A stretch of DNA of 34,244 nt from Pontimonas sp. (GTDB lineage Bacteria > Actinomycetota > Actinomycetes > Actinomycetales > Microbacteriaceae), in NCBI GenBank assembly GCA_028096805.1, contig JAOHDU010000010.1, positions 1-34,244 on the forward strand, read 5' to 3'. The position numbers and the translations under genes are program-made. The notes under the pieces are model-generated. The model ran no database searches. It was not told the origin of the DNA and worked only from the letters and a program-made list of their open reading frames with translations. Of the stretch, positions 6,970-14,286 are shown one piece after another (position 1 is the stretch's first letter; every line of letters begins with the position of its first letter).

Positions 6970-7512
6970 ATGAGCATTCATACACACACCGCCACCTTGC
7001 ACACCAACCACGGAGACATCGTTGTGGGCCTTTATGGCAACCACGCGCCGAAAACTGTAGAAAACTTCGTCGGTCTCGCTACAGGCGAGCTCGAATGGGT
7101 CAACCCCACGACGGGGGCCGCAGGCGAGGGGCCGCTGTATAGTGACGTCATCTTTCACCGCATCATTCCGGGTTTCATGATTCAGGGTGGAGACCCGACC
7201 GGCACGGGTATGGGGGGACCGGGGTACCAGTTCAACGACGAGATTCACCCTGAGCTCGATTTCACTAAGCCCTTCGTTTTGGCAATGGCTAACGCCGGAA
7301 CCCGCGGTGGACAGGGAACAAATGGAAGCCAGTTCTTCATCACCACGGGGGCAACCACCTGGCTGCAGGGAGCTCACACGATTTTTGGTGCCGTTCTGGA
7401 CGAAGCCTCAGAAGCGGTAGTCCGCGCCATTGAGGGCGTGAGTACTGATGGTTCCGACAAGCCTCACGAGGATGTCGTTCTCAAGAGTGTGAGCGTCGCT
7501 GCTGCCTCGTGA
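6970..7512 (+). CDS. ppiA: Cyclophilin-type peptidyl-prolyl cis-trans isomerase
   Basis: A 180-residue cytoplasmic cyclophilin, the usual length. The catalytic and binding motif [14 protein letters not shown] is at residues 62-75 (Arg64, Phe69, Gln72), and G-T-N-G-S-Q-F-F-I-T at about 116-125 completes the active site, with the Trp and His region after it. An open frame extends upstream to 6670, but it runs through the divergent promoter. The ATG at 6970 matches the family N-terminus and has a -10 element 6 bases upstream. The stop overlaps the rhomboid gene's GTG by 4 bases. This is the complete copy; codons 1-107 recur in the right arm, where the gene is broken. Confidence 0.95.
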   Translation: MSIHTHTATLHTNHGDIVVGLYGNHAPKTVENFVGLATGELEWVNPTTGAAGEGPLYSDVIFHRIIPGFMIQGGDPTGTGMGGPGYQFNDEIHPELDFTKPFVLAMANAGTRGGQGTNGSQFFITTGATTWLQGAHTIFGAVLDEASEAVVRAIEGVSTDGSDKPHEDVVLKSVSVAAAS

Positions 7513-8315
7513 GTTCTGCCCCCAGCAGTGACACGTGCTACCGGCATCCCTCCAGGGAAAGCTTTGCGCTGTGTCAACGATGCGGCAACACCATTTGTGG
7601 TGAATGTCAGGTCCCTGCCGCGGTGGGCGCTCACTGTCCGGACTGTGCCGGTGTTCGCCAGGCCCGTCCCGCGAGGCTCGTTCGACCGCGTCGGGCCTCG
7701 GGTAGCCCGCGCGCAACCTATGCATTCTTAGGGATTCTGGGAGTTGTCTTTGCCGCACAGTGGCTGACCGGCGGTGCCGTGACAGAGTGGCTGCTGTACT
7801 GGCCACCCTTGACTGCGATCGAGCCGTGGCGGATGGTGACCACGGTATTCGTTCACTCCACCGCGTCGCTTTTTCACATCTTGTTCAACGGTTTTTCTCT
7901 CTACGTTCTGGGGACCCTCGTGGAGCGCTTGGTGGGCCACGGCCGGTTCGTAGCACTATTCCTGTTGGCGGGGTTTGGCGGCTCAGTAGCAGTGTTGTGG
8001 CTCGCGCCCGCGGTCGCTGTTGTCGGGGCATCCGGCGCAATATTTGGTCTCTTCGGGGCGTTGTTTGTTATTCAGCGCTCTTTTGGCGGAGCCAATGTTC
8101 AGCTGTTGATTGTTCTGGCCCTGAACCTGGTGATGGGGTTTGTGGTGCCGGGAATCTCGTGGCAAGCCCACATCGGCGGGCTGATTACGGGTGCAGCGGT
8201 TGCCGGAATCATGGTCGCAACCAGGCGAGCCGAACAGAAAGCGCTGCAAGTCGGACTGGTCACGGCGCTAGGAGCCGGGTTGGTGGCCCTCACCGCTCTG
8301 CGATTCCTCTTCTAG
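7509..8315 (+). CDS. Rhomboid-family intramembrane serine protease with N-terminal zinc finger
   Basis: A 268-residue protein. The N-terminus is a B-box-like zinc finger with Cys10, His13, Cys22, Cys25, Cys30, Cys33, His42, Cys43 and Cys46. A basic linker (about 50-68) follows, then six or more membrane helices. The rhomboid signature is present: H-I-L-F-N (His123, Asn127), catalytic Ser175 in G-A-S-G, and His221 as the partner base. Rhomboids cleave membrane-protein helices inside the bilayer; the substrate here is unknown. The GTG start shares GTGA with the ppiA stop. The gene sits in the conserved order ppiA - rhomboid - crgA seen in Microbacteriaceae and relatives. Confidence 0.93.
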   Translation: MSSAPSSDTCYRHPSRESFALCQRCGNTICGECQVPAAVGAHCPDCAGVRQARPARLVRPRRASGSPRATYAFLGILGVVFAAQWLTGGAVTEWLLYWPPLTAIEPWRMVTTVFVHSTASLFHILFNGFSLYVLGTLVERLVGHGRFVALFLLAGFGGSVAVLWLAPAVAVVGASGAIFGLFGALFVIQRSFGGANVQLLIVLALNLVMGFVVPGISWQAHIGGLITGAAVAGIMVATRRAEQKALQVGLVTALGAGLVALTALRFLF

Positions 8316-8320
8316 CGCAG

Positions 8321-8329
8321 TTATCCACA
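8321..8329 (+). promoter_or_regulatory. DnaA box (TTATCCACA)
   Basis: An exact match to the 9-base consensus DnaA-binding site TTATNCACA, in the 63-base gap between the convergent rhomboid and crgA genes. It is fused to a hairpin whose other half resembles a degenerate reverse box. This gene block normally lies near oriC, so the box may be a DnaA titration or regulatory site. I see no box cluster, so it is not proposed as an origin. Confidence 0.45.
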
Positions 8330-8365
8330 GGTTTTCCCCTGTGGGGAGAATTACAGCGGTGTAAT
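8325..8365. terminator. Two small hairpins between convergent rhomboid and crgA genes
   Basis: CCACAGG (8325-8331) pairs with CCTGTGG (8338-8344) around a 6-base loop, and ATTACA (8350-8355) pairs with TGTAAT (8360-8365) around GCGG. Neither has a T tract, so termination is only suggested by their position between two converging stop codons. Confidence 0.35.
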
Positions 8366-8378
8366 CACCAGAAAGTGC

Positions 8379-8615
8379 TTATTTCCACCGGGTGGTCATC
8401 AGGAAACCCAGAAACATGATGCCAAAACCGACGGTGATGTTCCACGCACCAATGGAGGCAATCGGCAACTGGGTGCTGGAAACGTAGTAGGTCAGAATCC
8501 AGGCGAGACCCACCAGCATCAGACCAAACATGACGGGTTTGAACCACGCCGGGTTGTCGTTGCCCTCGGGGAGGGCGTTGGTCGTGGAGGCGGGGTCTTT
8601 AGGTCGCTTAGCCAT
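8379..8615 (-). CDS. crgA: Cell division protein CrgA
   Basis: A 78-residue protein with a polar N-terminus (about 1-25, with the N-P-A-W-F-K-P-V-M motif leading into the first helix) and two membrane helices (about 28-46 and 59-74), ending in T-R-W-K. This matches actinobacterial CrgA, which sits at the septum and interacts with FtsZ and the septal wall-synthesis proteins. A TTG at 8621 would add two residues, but the ATG at 8615 is better. A TAGACT -10 element (8628-8623) lies 7 bases upstream, placing the transcript start on that ATG, and no Shine-Dalgarno sequence is visible. It lies beside the kinase and wall-synthesis operon, as in relatives. Confidence 0.93.
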   Translation of the reverse strand: MAKRPKDPASTTNALPEGNDNPAWFKPVMFGLMLVGLAWILTYYVSSTQLPIASIGAWNITVGFGIMFLGFLMTTRWK

Positions 8616-8714
8616 GGGCAACAGTCTAACCCGCGATCAGAAGGGCCCGCCCGGTGTCCCTCGGGAACCGATTGGTAGGCTGTGATTTCTTGTGCTGCGA
8701 AGGGTGGCGAATAT
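8616..8714. promoter_or_regulatory. Divergent crgA/trpG promoter region
   Basis: On the minus strand TAGACT at 8628-8623 is placed for a leaderless crgA transcript. On the plus strand TAGGCT at 8676-8681 could be the -10 of trpG, giving a leader of roughly 27 bases with a purine-rich GAAGGGTGG ribosome site before the ATG at 8715. The -35 elements are unclear on both strands. Confidence 0.4.
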
Positions 8715-9353
8715 ATGACGCATATTCTTGTCGTCGACAACTACGACAGCTTTGTGTACACCCTAAATGGGTATCTTCAGCAGCTCGGCGCGACCACAGA
8801 CGTCATTCGTAACGACGAATGGGAAGTGCACGATCTGGCAGAAAAAATAGCCGACTATGACGGCATTCTGGTCTCGCCAGGACCCGGAAATCCCGGGGAT
8901 GCTGGCATCTCCGTACCCATCGTGAAAGCTGCTATCGCAGCGGACATCCCGCTCTTGGGGGTCTGTCTGGGCCATCAGGCGATCGCGGAGGCGTTTGGCG
9001 CAACGGTGACCCACGCTGAAGAGCTCATGCACGGCAAGGCGTCCTTGGTCCACCACGATGACAGCGCTTTGTTTACCGGAGTCACACCGACTTTCCAGGC
9101 CACGAGATATCACAGCCTGGCGGTCGTCGACGAGACGGTCCCCGAAGAACTCGTGGTTACCGCGCGCACCGACGGCGGGGTCATCATGGGGCTTAACCAC
9201 GCGAGCGCCGCGGTGTATGGCGTGCAATTTCACCCGGAATCGGTGTTGACCGAGGGTGGTTACACCATGATCGCGAACTGGTTGGAGATCACTGGAATCG
9301 CCGGTGCGGCAGAGGCAGCCCGCGGGCTCAGCCCCCGAATTACCCAGGGCTAG
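8715..9353 (+). CDS. trpG: Anthranilate/aminodeoxychorismate synthase glutamine amidotransferase
   Basis: A 212-residue class I glutamine amidotransferase. It begins I-L-V-V-D-N-Y-D-S-F, has the oxyanion motif S-P-G-P-G-N-P (54-60), nucleophile Cys84 in G-V-C-L-G-H, and His173/Glu175 in F-H-P-E-S. It releases ammonia from glutamine for a chorismate-using synthase making anthranilate (tryptophan) or aminodeoxychorismate (folate). Which partner it serves cannot be told, so trpG and pabA are both possible names. An upstream GTG at 8682 is rejected because it abuts the -10 and lacks family similarity. The stop is interlocked with that of pknB in a shared CTAG. Confidence 0.93.
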   Translation: MTHILVVDNYDSFVYTLNGYLQQLGATTDVIRNDEWEVHDLAEKIADYDGILVSPGPGNPGDAGISVPIVKAAIAADIPLLGVCLGHQAIAEAFGATVTHAEELMHGKASLVHHDDSALFTGVTPTFQATRYHSLAVVDETVPEELVVTARTDGGVIMGLNHASAAVYGVQFHPESVLTEGGYTMIANWLEITGIAGAAEAARGLSPRITQG

Positions 9354-11107
9354 CCGACAGGCGCCGGCTCCTGGTTTTGAACGAGGCCGCAGTAGACCAG
9401 GGTAATTTCTGAGCGTTGCGGGTGGTCGCCCGGTGCCAGTGACTGGGACTTAACGGTCTGGCCAAAGCAGTCGGTCGCAATCTCCAGTTTCACGGCGAGC
9501 TGCATCGAGGGCCCGGTGAGGAAGGGGTTAGCTTCACCGACGGTCAGGCCGACAACGTTGGGCACTAAGACAAGACCGTTGGACACCGTCAGGGTCACCG
9601 TGTCACCAGGCCGCAGCGGGGAGTCCGGTTCGGGAGTTGAGGCCATGACAGTTCCTTCTGCCAGGCTCGGGGAATACGTTTCGACCACGGATTCGACCAC
9701 CAGCCCCAGTTCCTCGAGGCTTGTGCGAGCGTCGGCAATATCAACATTGCGAATGTCCGGCATTTTGAAAGTTGCGATCCCGCTCGAGACGATGACCCGC
9801 ACCGGCTCTCCCTTGGCTGTCCGGATTCCCCCGGAGGGGACCGTGCGAATCACGGTTCCCTCGGGAACAGTGTCGCTGGTTTCATACTCGATGACCGGGT
9901 TGAGCTCGAGAGCGGTGATTGTCGCTGCGGCAACCGCCTCGGTCTGGCTGGTGAGGTCTGGGACTTGCGGGGCTGCCGCTGTCGTTGTCGTCGCTGGGTT
10001 GAGGGTGAACACCCACAGCACGATTCCCACGACCAACAGAACGGCCAGCACGCTGAATGCTGAGACTGCCAGAGTGGGAATGGTCTGCGATTTGATTCCT
10101 CGTGACTCGAAGATCTCAAAACCTTCGACGGGAGCACGGTGTTCTGGTTCTATGTTCGCGACCGGCACGCTCCCGGTGAACGCTGGGGCGACTTGCGCAT
10201 GTTCCTTCGTTGTGGGGAGCCTTAATTCCCGGCCCTGGGCGATGTCTTCGATGGCGCCGCGGAATGATTGGGCAGTGGGGAAACGGTCCGCGAGGTCTTT
10301 GCGCATTGCGGTTTCCACGACCCTGGCCACATCTTCAGATACCGCAGGGTTGACGTCTCGCAGTGGGCGAAGCTCTTCGCTGATGTGCTTGTAGGCGACA
10401 GCCACCGGCGAGTCTGCGCTAAAGGGCGGAGCGCCCGCCAACAGTTCATACATGACCACACCGAGCGAGTAGAGGTCCGTCCGGGTATCTGGTTCGTCTC
10501 CCCGGGCCTGTTCGGGAGAGATATAGAGCGCGGTCCCCAAGATTGAGGTCGTCTGCGCGAGATTGGCTGTGGTGTCGGTAACCGCGCGCGCGATACCAAA
10601 ATCCATCACCTTGATGCTGCCGTCCTCGGTCACCATGACATTGGCCGGTTTGATATCCCGGTGGACGATCCCGGCGCGGTGCGAAACCTCGAGGGCGGTG
10701 AGAACGCCGTCGGCGACTTTCAGCACGTGACGCTCCTCAAGCCTCCCCTTCTTCATGAGTTCGCTGAGCAGGTGACCCTCCACATGCTCCATCACGATGT
10801 AGGGGGTGGTACTGCCTGCCGGACCACCATCGTTCGGACCGTTCATTTCGTCACCGGCGTCGAAGACGCGGACGATGGACGGGTGAGACATTTTGGAGGC
10901 GGCCATCGCTTCCAAGCGGAAACGGTTTCGGAAGGTTGGGTCGGAGGCAAGGCTCGATTTCAAGACTTTGATGGCGACCTGGCGCCCGAGCCGGGCATCA
11001 ACGCCCAGGTAGACGTCGGCCATGCCGCCACGCCCAATGAGTTCCCGGACCTCGTACCGGCCTCCGAGGAGGCGGGAAGTCCAGGGACCTGGGGCTTTAT
11101 CAGTCAC
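9350..11107 (-). CDS. pknB: Serine/threonine protein kinase with PASTA domains (PknB)
   Basis: A 585-residue membrane kinase. Cytoplasmic kinase domain about 17-290: G-R-G-G-M-A glycine loop, Lys47, H-R-D (149-151), D-F-G (169-171) and S-P-E-Q at 197-200. A juxtamembrane stretch leads to one membrane helix (about 344-368), then three extracellular PASTA repeats (about 381-443, 448-511, 514-575) that by family bind muropeptides or lipid II. The third repeat contains Cys547 and Cys573, a possible disulfide; mycobacterial PknB has four PASTA repeats, so this is a shorter form. GTG start at 11107 with an AAGGAA-like ribosome site. It is the last gene of the wall-synthesis operon, 36 bases after pknA. 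Confidence 0.95.
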   Translation of the reverse strand: MTDKAPGPWTSRLLGGRYEVRELIGRGGMADVYLGVDARLGRQVAIKVLKSSLASDPTFRNRFRLEAMAASKMSHPSIVRVFDAGDEMNGPNDGGPAGSTTPYIVMEHVEGHLLSELMKKGRLEERHVLKVADGVLTALEVSHRAGIVHRDIKPANVMVTEDGSIKVMDFGIARAVTDTTANLAQTTSILGTALYISPEQARGDEPDTRTDLYSLGVVMYELLAGAPPFSADSPVAVAYKHISEELRPLRDVNPAVSEDVARVVETAMRKDLADRFPTAQSFRGAIEDIAQGRELRLPTTKEHAQVAPAFTGSVPVANIEPEHRAPVEGFEIFESRGIKSQTIPTLAVSAFSVLAVLLVVGIVLWVFTLNPATTTTAAAPQVPDLTSQTEAVAAATITALELNPVIEYETSDTVPEGTVIRTVPSGGIRTAKGEPVRVIVSSGIATFKMPDIRNVDIADARTSLEELGLVVESVVETYSPSLAEGTVMASTPEPDSPLRPGDTVTLTVSNGLVLVPNVVGLTVGEANPFLTGPSMQLAVKLEIATDCFGQTVKSQSLAPGDHPQRSEITLVYCGLVQNQEPAPVG

Positions 11108-11143
11108 ACAATTCCTTCAACGAGGGAGACGCACGCGCTCTCG

Positions 11144-12844
11144 CTATTCTACGGGCGGGTCGTCGTCAATTTCGGGCTCGGCGGTGGTGATGGGGACGAC
11201 GGTGTCGGTAGCCAGAGGGGAGGGAAGACCCCCGCAATCCACCAGATAAGTCGCGGTTAAGGACTCCCCCTCACCGAGGCGAACATTTACGCCGGTTTGT
11301 TCTGGCTCCAACACGGTCGCCCCGTCAGCGTCAAGGATTTCGCCGCCCACAATTTGCAGGGTGTAGCTTCGCAAATCAAAACCCGACGGGCACTGGGCGT
11401 AACCCGGCCATTCCAACAGAAGTTCATCGCCCGGCGCGTAAGGACCCGTGGCGGGAATCACCGTCATCGACCGCGGTTTGGGCGGTTGCGGAATAGCTGC
11501 ATAAAAATAGACCGCAATGAGGGTGTCACTTGCGACGACGCCCTGTGGATTCACGCGATAGGCCGTTCCGACTCGGTCTTGTGCCGGGGCAATGTTTCCC
11601 GTGATGGCGTCTAGGCGCAGGCCCTTAGCCAGCAGCGCCTCCTCCACCTGGGTGCGAGTCTTTCCCACAATCTCAGCCTCTGTGACCTCCACGGTGACCA
11701 CTTCCACAGGGTCGTCCAGCGGTGCGGGCTCCGCTGGGGCGGGCGTGGCGGGAGGGGTTTCCGGCGAGGGTTCGGCAATGACCGGGAGGATGGGGTCCTC
11801 CACAATGTCGTCTCCGGCGGGTTGAAGTAACACCGTGAGCGAGGTGGCGATCAGGGCCACGGCGACGGCCGCCCCAACACCGCCGAATACCCAAAACTTT
11901 TTTCCCAGCTTCGCGCGAGGTTCGGTCAACCCGCGGACTCGGGGGGTCTCGGCCGCAGACTTTTTCTTCTCTAGGGGTTCTTCCGAGGCAGGAGGCGCGG
12001 GAATAAGGGCGAGACCTGCGTCAATGTCACCCTTCGCCAGCGCAGTGGCGGCCTGTGACAACGCGTCAGCAGAGGCCGGCCTGCCCTCAGGTTTCTTCGC
12101 CATGCAGGACATGACGAGCTTGCGCACTTCCTCGGGGATTGACGAGGGAAGCGCTGGGGGCGCTTCCTTGATTTGTGCCATAGCGATAGCGACTTGTGAT
12201 TCGCCTCGGAAGGGGCGCTTGCCGGCAAGCGCTTCGTAGGCGACAATCCCGAGGGAGTACACATCGGTCAGCGGCGAGGCTGGTTTCCCCCCGGCTTGTT
12301 CGGGAGCAAGGTACTGAACAGTTCCCATCACCTGTCCGGTGGCGGTCAAGGGAACCTGGTCCGCGAGTCGCGCAATGCCGAAGTCGGTGATTTTGACCGT
12401 GCCATCGGGCGTAATCAGGAGGTTGCCGGGCTTGATGTCGCGGTGGACGAGGCCCGCCTGATGGGCGGCGTGAAGAGCCGCCGCGGTTTGTGCGACATAT
12501 TTGAGGACTTTGGTCGCCGGCAGGATTTTTTCGCGCTCCAAAACGCTGCTCAAGGCTTCCCCGGGAACCAGTTCCATCACCAGGTAGGCGCTACCGTCTT
12601 CCTCGCCGTAGTCGAAGACGTTGGCGATGCCCTCATGATTGACCAGTGCGGCGTGCCGAGCTTCGGCGCGAAACCTTTCCCGGAATCCCGGGTCACCCAT
12701 GTATTCGTCTTTGAGGATTTTGATGGCGACGGTGCGACCAATGACAGCGTCATTGGCTTTCCAAACCTCGCCCATTCCACCAATGGCGATGCGAGAAACG
12801 AGCTCGTAACGAGAGCCAAACACCTGCCCTGCTGTGGGTCTCAT
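11144..12844 (-). CDS. pknA: Serine/threonine protein kinase PknA-type, with one PASTA domain and an extra extracellular domain
   Basis: A 566-residue membrane kinase. Kinase domain about 13-270: I-G-G-M-G-E loop, Lys42, H-R-D (134-136), D-F-G (154-156), A-P-E (180-182). One membrane helix at about 317-340 is followed by a Pro/Glu-rich stalk (about 345-382), one PASTA-like repeat (about 384-449) and a further domain of about 105 residues with Cys485 and Cys537 before an acidic end. Mycobacterial PknA has no PASTA region, so this ectodomain is notable. The start overlaps the pbpA stop (ATGA), coupling the two. In the family it phosphorylates division and wall-synthesis proteins. Confidence 0.92.
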   Translation of the reverse strand: MRPTAGQVFGSRYELVSRIAIGGMGEVWKANDAVIGRTVAIKILKDEYMGDPGFRERFRAEARHAALVNHEGIANVFDYGEEDGSAYLVMELVPGEALSSVLEREKILPATKVLKYVAQTAAALHAAHQAGLVHRDIKPGNLLITPDGTVKITDFGIARLADQVPLTATGQVMGTVQYLAPEQAGGKPASPLTDVYSLGIVAYEALAGKRPFRGESQVAIAMAQIKEAPPALPSSIPEEVRKLVMSCMAKKPEGRPASADALSQAATALAKGDIDAGLALIPAPPASEEPLEKKKSAAETPRVRGLTEPRAKLGKKFWVFGGVGAAVAVALIATSLTVLLQPAGDDIVEDPILPVIAEPSPETPPATPAPAEPAPLDDPVEVVTVEVTEAEIVGKTRTQVEEALLAKGLRLDAITGNIAPAQDRVGTAYRVNPQGVVASDTLIAVYFYAAIPQPPKPRSMTVIPATGPYAPGDELLLEWPGYAQCPSGFDLRSYTLQIVGGEILDADGATVLEPEQTGVNVRLGEGESLTATYLVDCGGLPSPLATDTVVPITTAEPEIDDDPPVE

Positions 12845-14286
12845 CGCGACATCACCCCCGCAAAAATAGTATTCGCGATGGGGGCTGCGACAGCGTTACC
12901 GGTTCCCTCGGACCGGTCTCCCTCCACGGCGATGGCCAGTGCGATGGTGGGGTTTTCTGCGGGAGCAAAACCGCTGAACCAAAACGTTCGACCCTCGCCA
13001 ATTCCAGTTTCTGCGGTTCCTGTCTTCCCGGCCACACTCAAACCCGCCACACCGGCATTCCCCGCAACCCCGCGTTGAACATTGTCGACCATCATGCGGT
13101 TGAGCTCGCGCGCGGTCGCCGCACTCAGCGGCCGGGAATAAATCTGTGGCTCGAATTCATCGACAACCCGAAGATTTGGCGCAATCACCTGGTCGACCAG
13201 GCTTGGTTTCATCAACGTGCCGCCATTGGCAACAGCGCTGCTGACCATGGCGATTTGCAGAGGGGTCACCCGAACATCAAATTGCCCAAAGGAGCTCAGC
13301 ATCAGTTGTGCTTGGTCGAGTCCGCGCGGGAAAACGCTGGGGGTGACGGTCAGGGGTATTTCCAAAGTGGCCCCGAAGCCAAAACCTTCCGCCATGGAGC
13401 CAATTGCTGCTTCGCCCAATTCGAGGCTCAGTTCGGCAAAGGGAATATTGCAGCTCAGACGGAAAGCATCTTCTAAAGTGACCAGCTCATCGCCACCGCA
13501 AAGCCTCGAACCCGAGTTTTTTATGACGGCGGTGCTGAGCGGTAAAGCTAGCTCGCGAGGGTTTTCGAATTCGCTTTGCGCCGTGAAGTCACCTGATTCC
13601 AGCGCCGCCGCCATCATGATGGTTTTGAAGACGCTGCCGGGGAAATAGAGGTCGCCGGCGATCGCCCGGTTAGCTAGCGGGTTGTCGGGATTATCGGCCA
13701 GCTCGAGATACGACTCCAGCACCGCGGAGGAAGAGTGCGCTGCGAGGAGGTTGGGGTCATAGGAGGGTTTGGACACCATCGCCAGGATCCGACCGGTTTG
13801 CGGTTCCATGACGACGACCGAGCCTTTGTTGTCTCCGAGGGCATCCCAGGCCAACTGTTGAATTTCGGGGTCGAGGCTCAACATGACGCTGGCACCCTGT
13901 GGAGTGCTGCCGGTTACGAGTGCTCGCAACTGCTCGATCACTTGCGAATCCGCGCGGCCGGTGAGCAGAGGATTGAGCGCACTTTCAATTCCCGCATTGC
14001 CCTGGGTCAGCGTGTAATAGCCGACTACCGGTGCGTAGAGCTCTGCGTAGGGGTAGGTGCGAAGAAAAGAGAACTGATTATCGACGGGCAAGGATTCCGC
14101 AATCGGAATCCCCCCGGCGAGAATCTGGCCTCGTTCGGCGGAGAAGCTTTCGTAGAGTTTGCGCATATTGCGGTCATCGTCGGCGATGTCCTCTGCGGCA
14201 ATGACTTGAAGGTAGCTGCTGGAGGCAAACAGTAGGCCAAACAGTAGGGCGATCGCGATGCCGACTTTGCGAAGGGGGGTGATCAT
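12841..14286 (-). CDS. pbpA: Penicillin-binding protein 2 family transpeptidase (PbpA)
   Basis: A 481-residue class B penicillin-binding protein. An N-terminal membrane anchor (about 7-30) is followed by a short dimerisation region (E-R-G-Q-I-L-A at 51-57) and the transpeptidase domain from about 130. The three active-site motifs are intact: S-V-F-K (Ser218 to Lys221), S-C-N (278-280) and K-T-G-T (421-424). It crosslinks peptidoglycan outside the membrane and is expected to work with the SEDS protein encoded immediately upstream, with which it shares an ATGA overlap. Cys263 and Cys279 lie near the active site and could pair. Length is normal for actinobacterial PbpA. Confidence 0.95.
   Translation of the reverse strand: MITPLRKVGIAIALLFGLLFASSSYLQVIAAEDIADDDRNMRKLYESFSAERGQILAGGIPIAESLPVDNQFSFLRTYPYAELYAPVVGYYTLTQGNAGIESALNPLLTGRADSQVIEQLRALVTGSTPQGASVMLSLDPEIQQLAWDALGDNKGSVVVMEPQTGRILAMVSKPSYDPNLLAAHSSSAVLESYLELADNPDNPLANRAIAGDLYFPGSVFKTIMMAAALESGDFTAQSEFENPRELALPLSTAVIKNSGSRLCGGDELVTLEDAFRLSCNIPFAELSLELGEAAIGSMAEGFGFGATLEIPLTVTPSVFPRGLDQAQLMLSSFGQFDVRVTPLQIAMVSSAVANGGTLMKPSLVDQVIAPNLRVVDEFEPQIYSRPLSAATARELNRMMVDNVQRGVAGNAGVAGLSVAGKTGTAETGIGEGRTFWFSGFAPAENPTIALAIAVEGDRSEGTGNAVAAPIANTIFAGVMSR

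Larger units (their letters stand above)
1..7290 (+). repeat. Left arm of a perfect 7,290-bp inverted repeat
   Basis: Every base compared, and every reading frame in all six frames, is mirrored in 26955-34244 so that paired coordinates sum to 34245. The outer end is the first base of the window. The inner end is in ppiA: both arms share GGCAATGGCT (7281-7290) and then differ (AACGCC here, CTCGAA in the other arm). Here the sequence runs without a break into the rest of ppiA and the overlapping rhomboid gene, so this arm is in the native context. The complete lack of divergence, including non-coding and third-codon positions, argues for an artefact or an extremely recent event. Confidence 0.97.

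Noticed and set aside
8316-8378. Replication origin
   Set aside because: Only one good DnaA box and no AT-rich unwinding region in a 63-base gap; dnaA and dnaN are not in the window.
9516-10394. Long antisense frame (292 codons) within pknB
   Set aside because: Shadow of the PASTA and kinase coding region; Ser/Thr/Arg-rich low-complexity translation, typical of the reverse strand of high-G+C genes.
12296-13078. Long plus-strand frame (260 codons) across the pknA/pbpA boundary
   Set aside because: Antisense to two intact, motif-complete genes; no recognisable domain or ribosome site.
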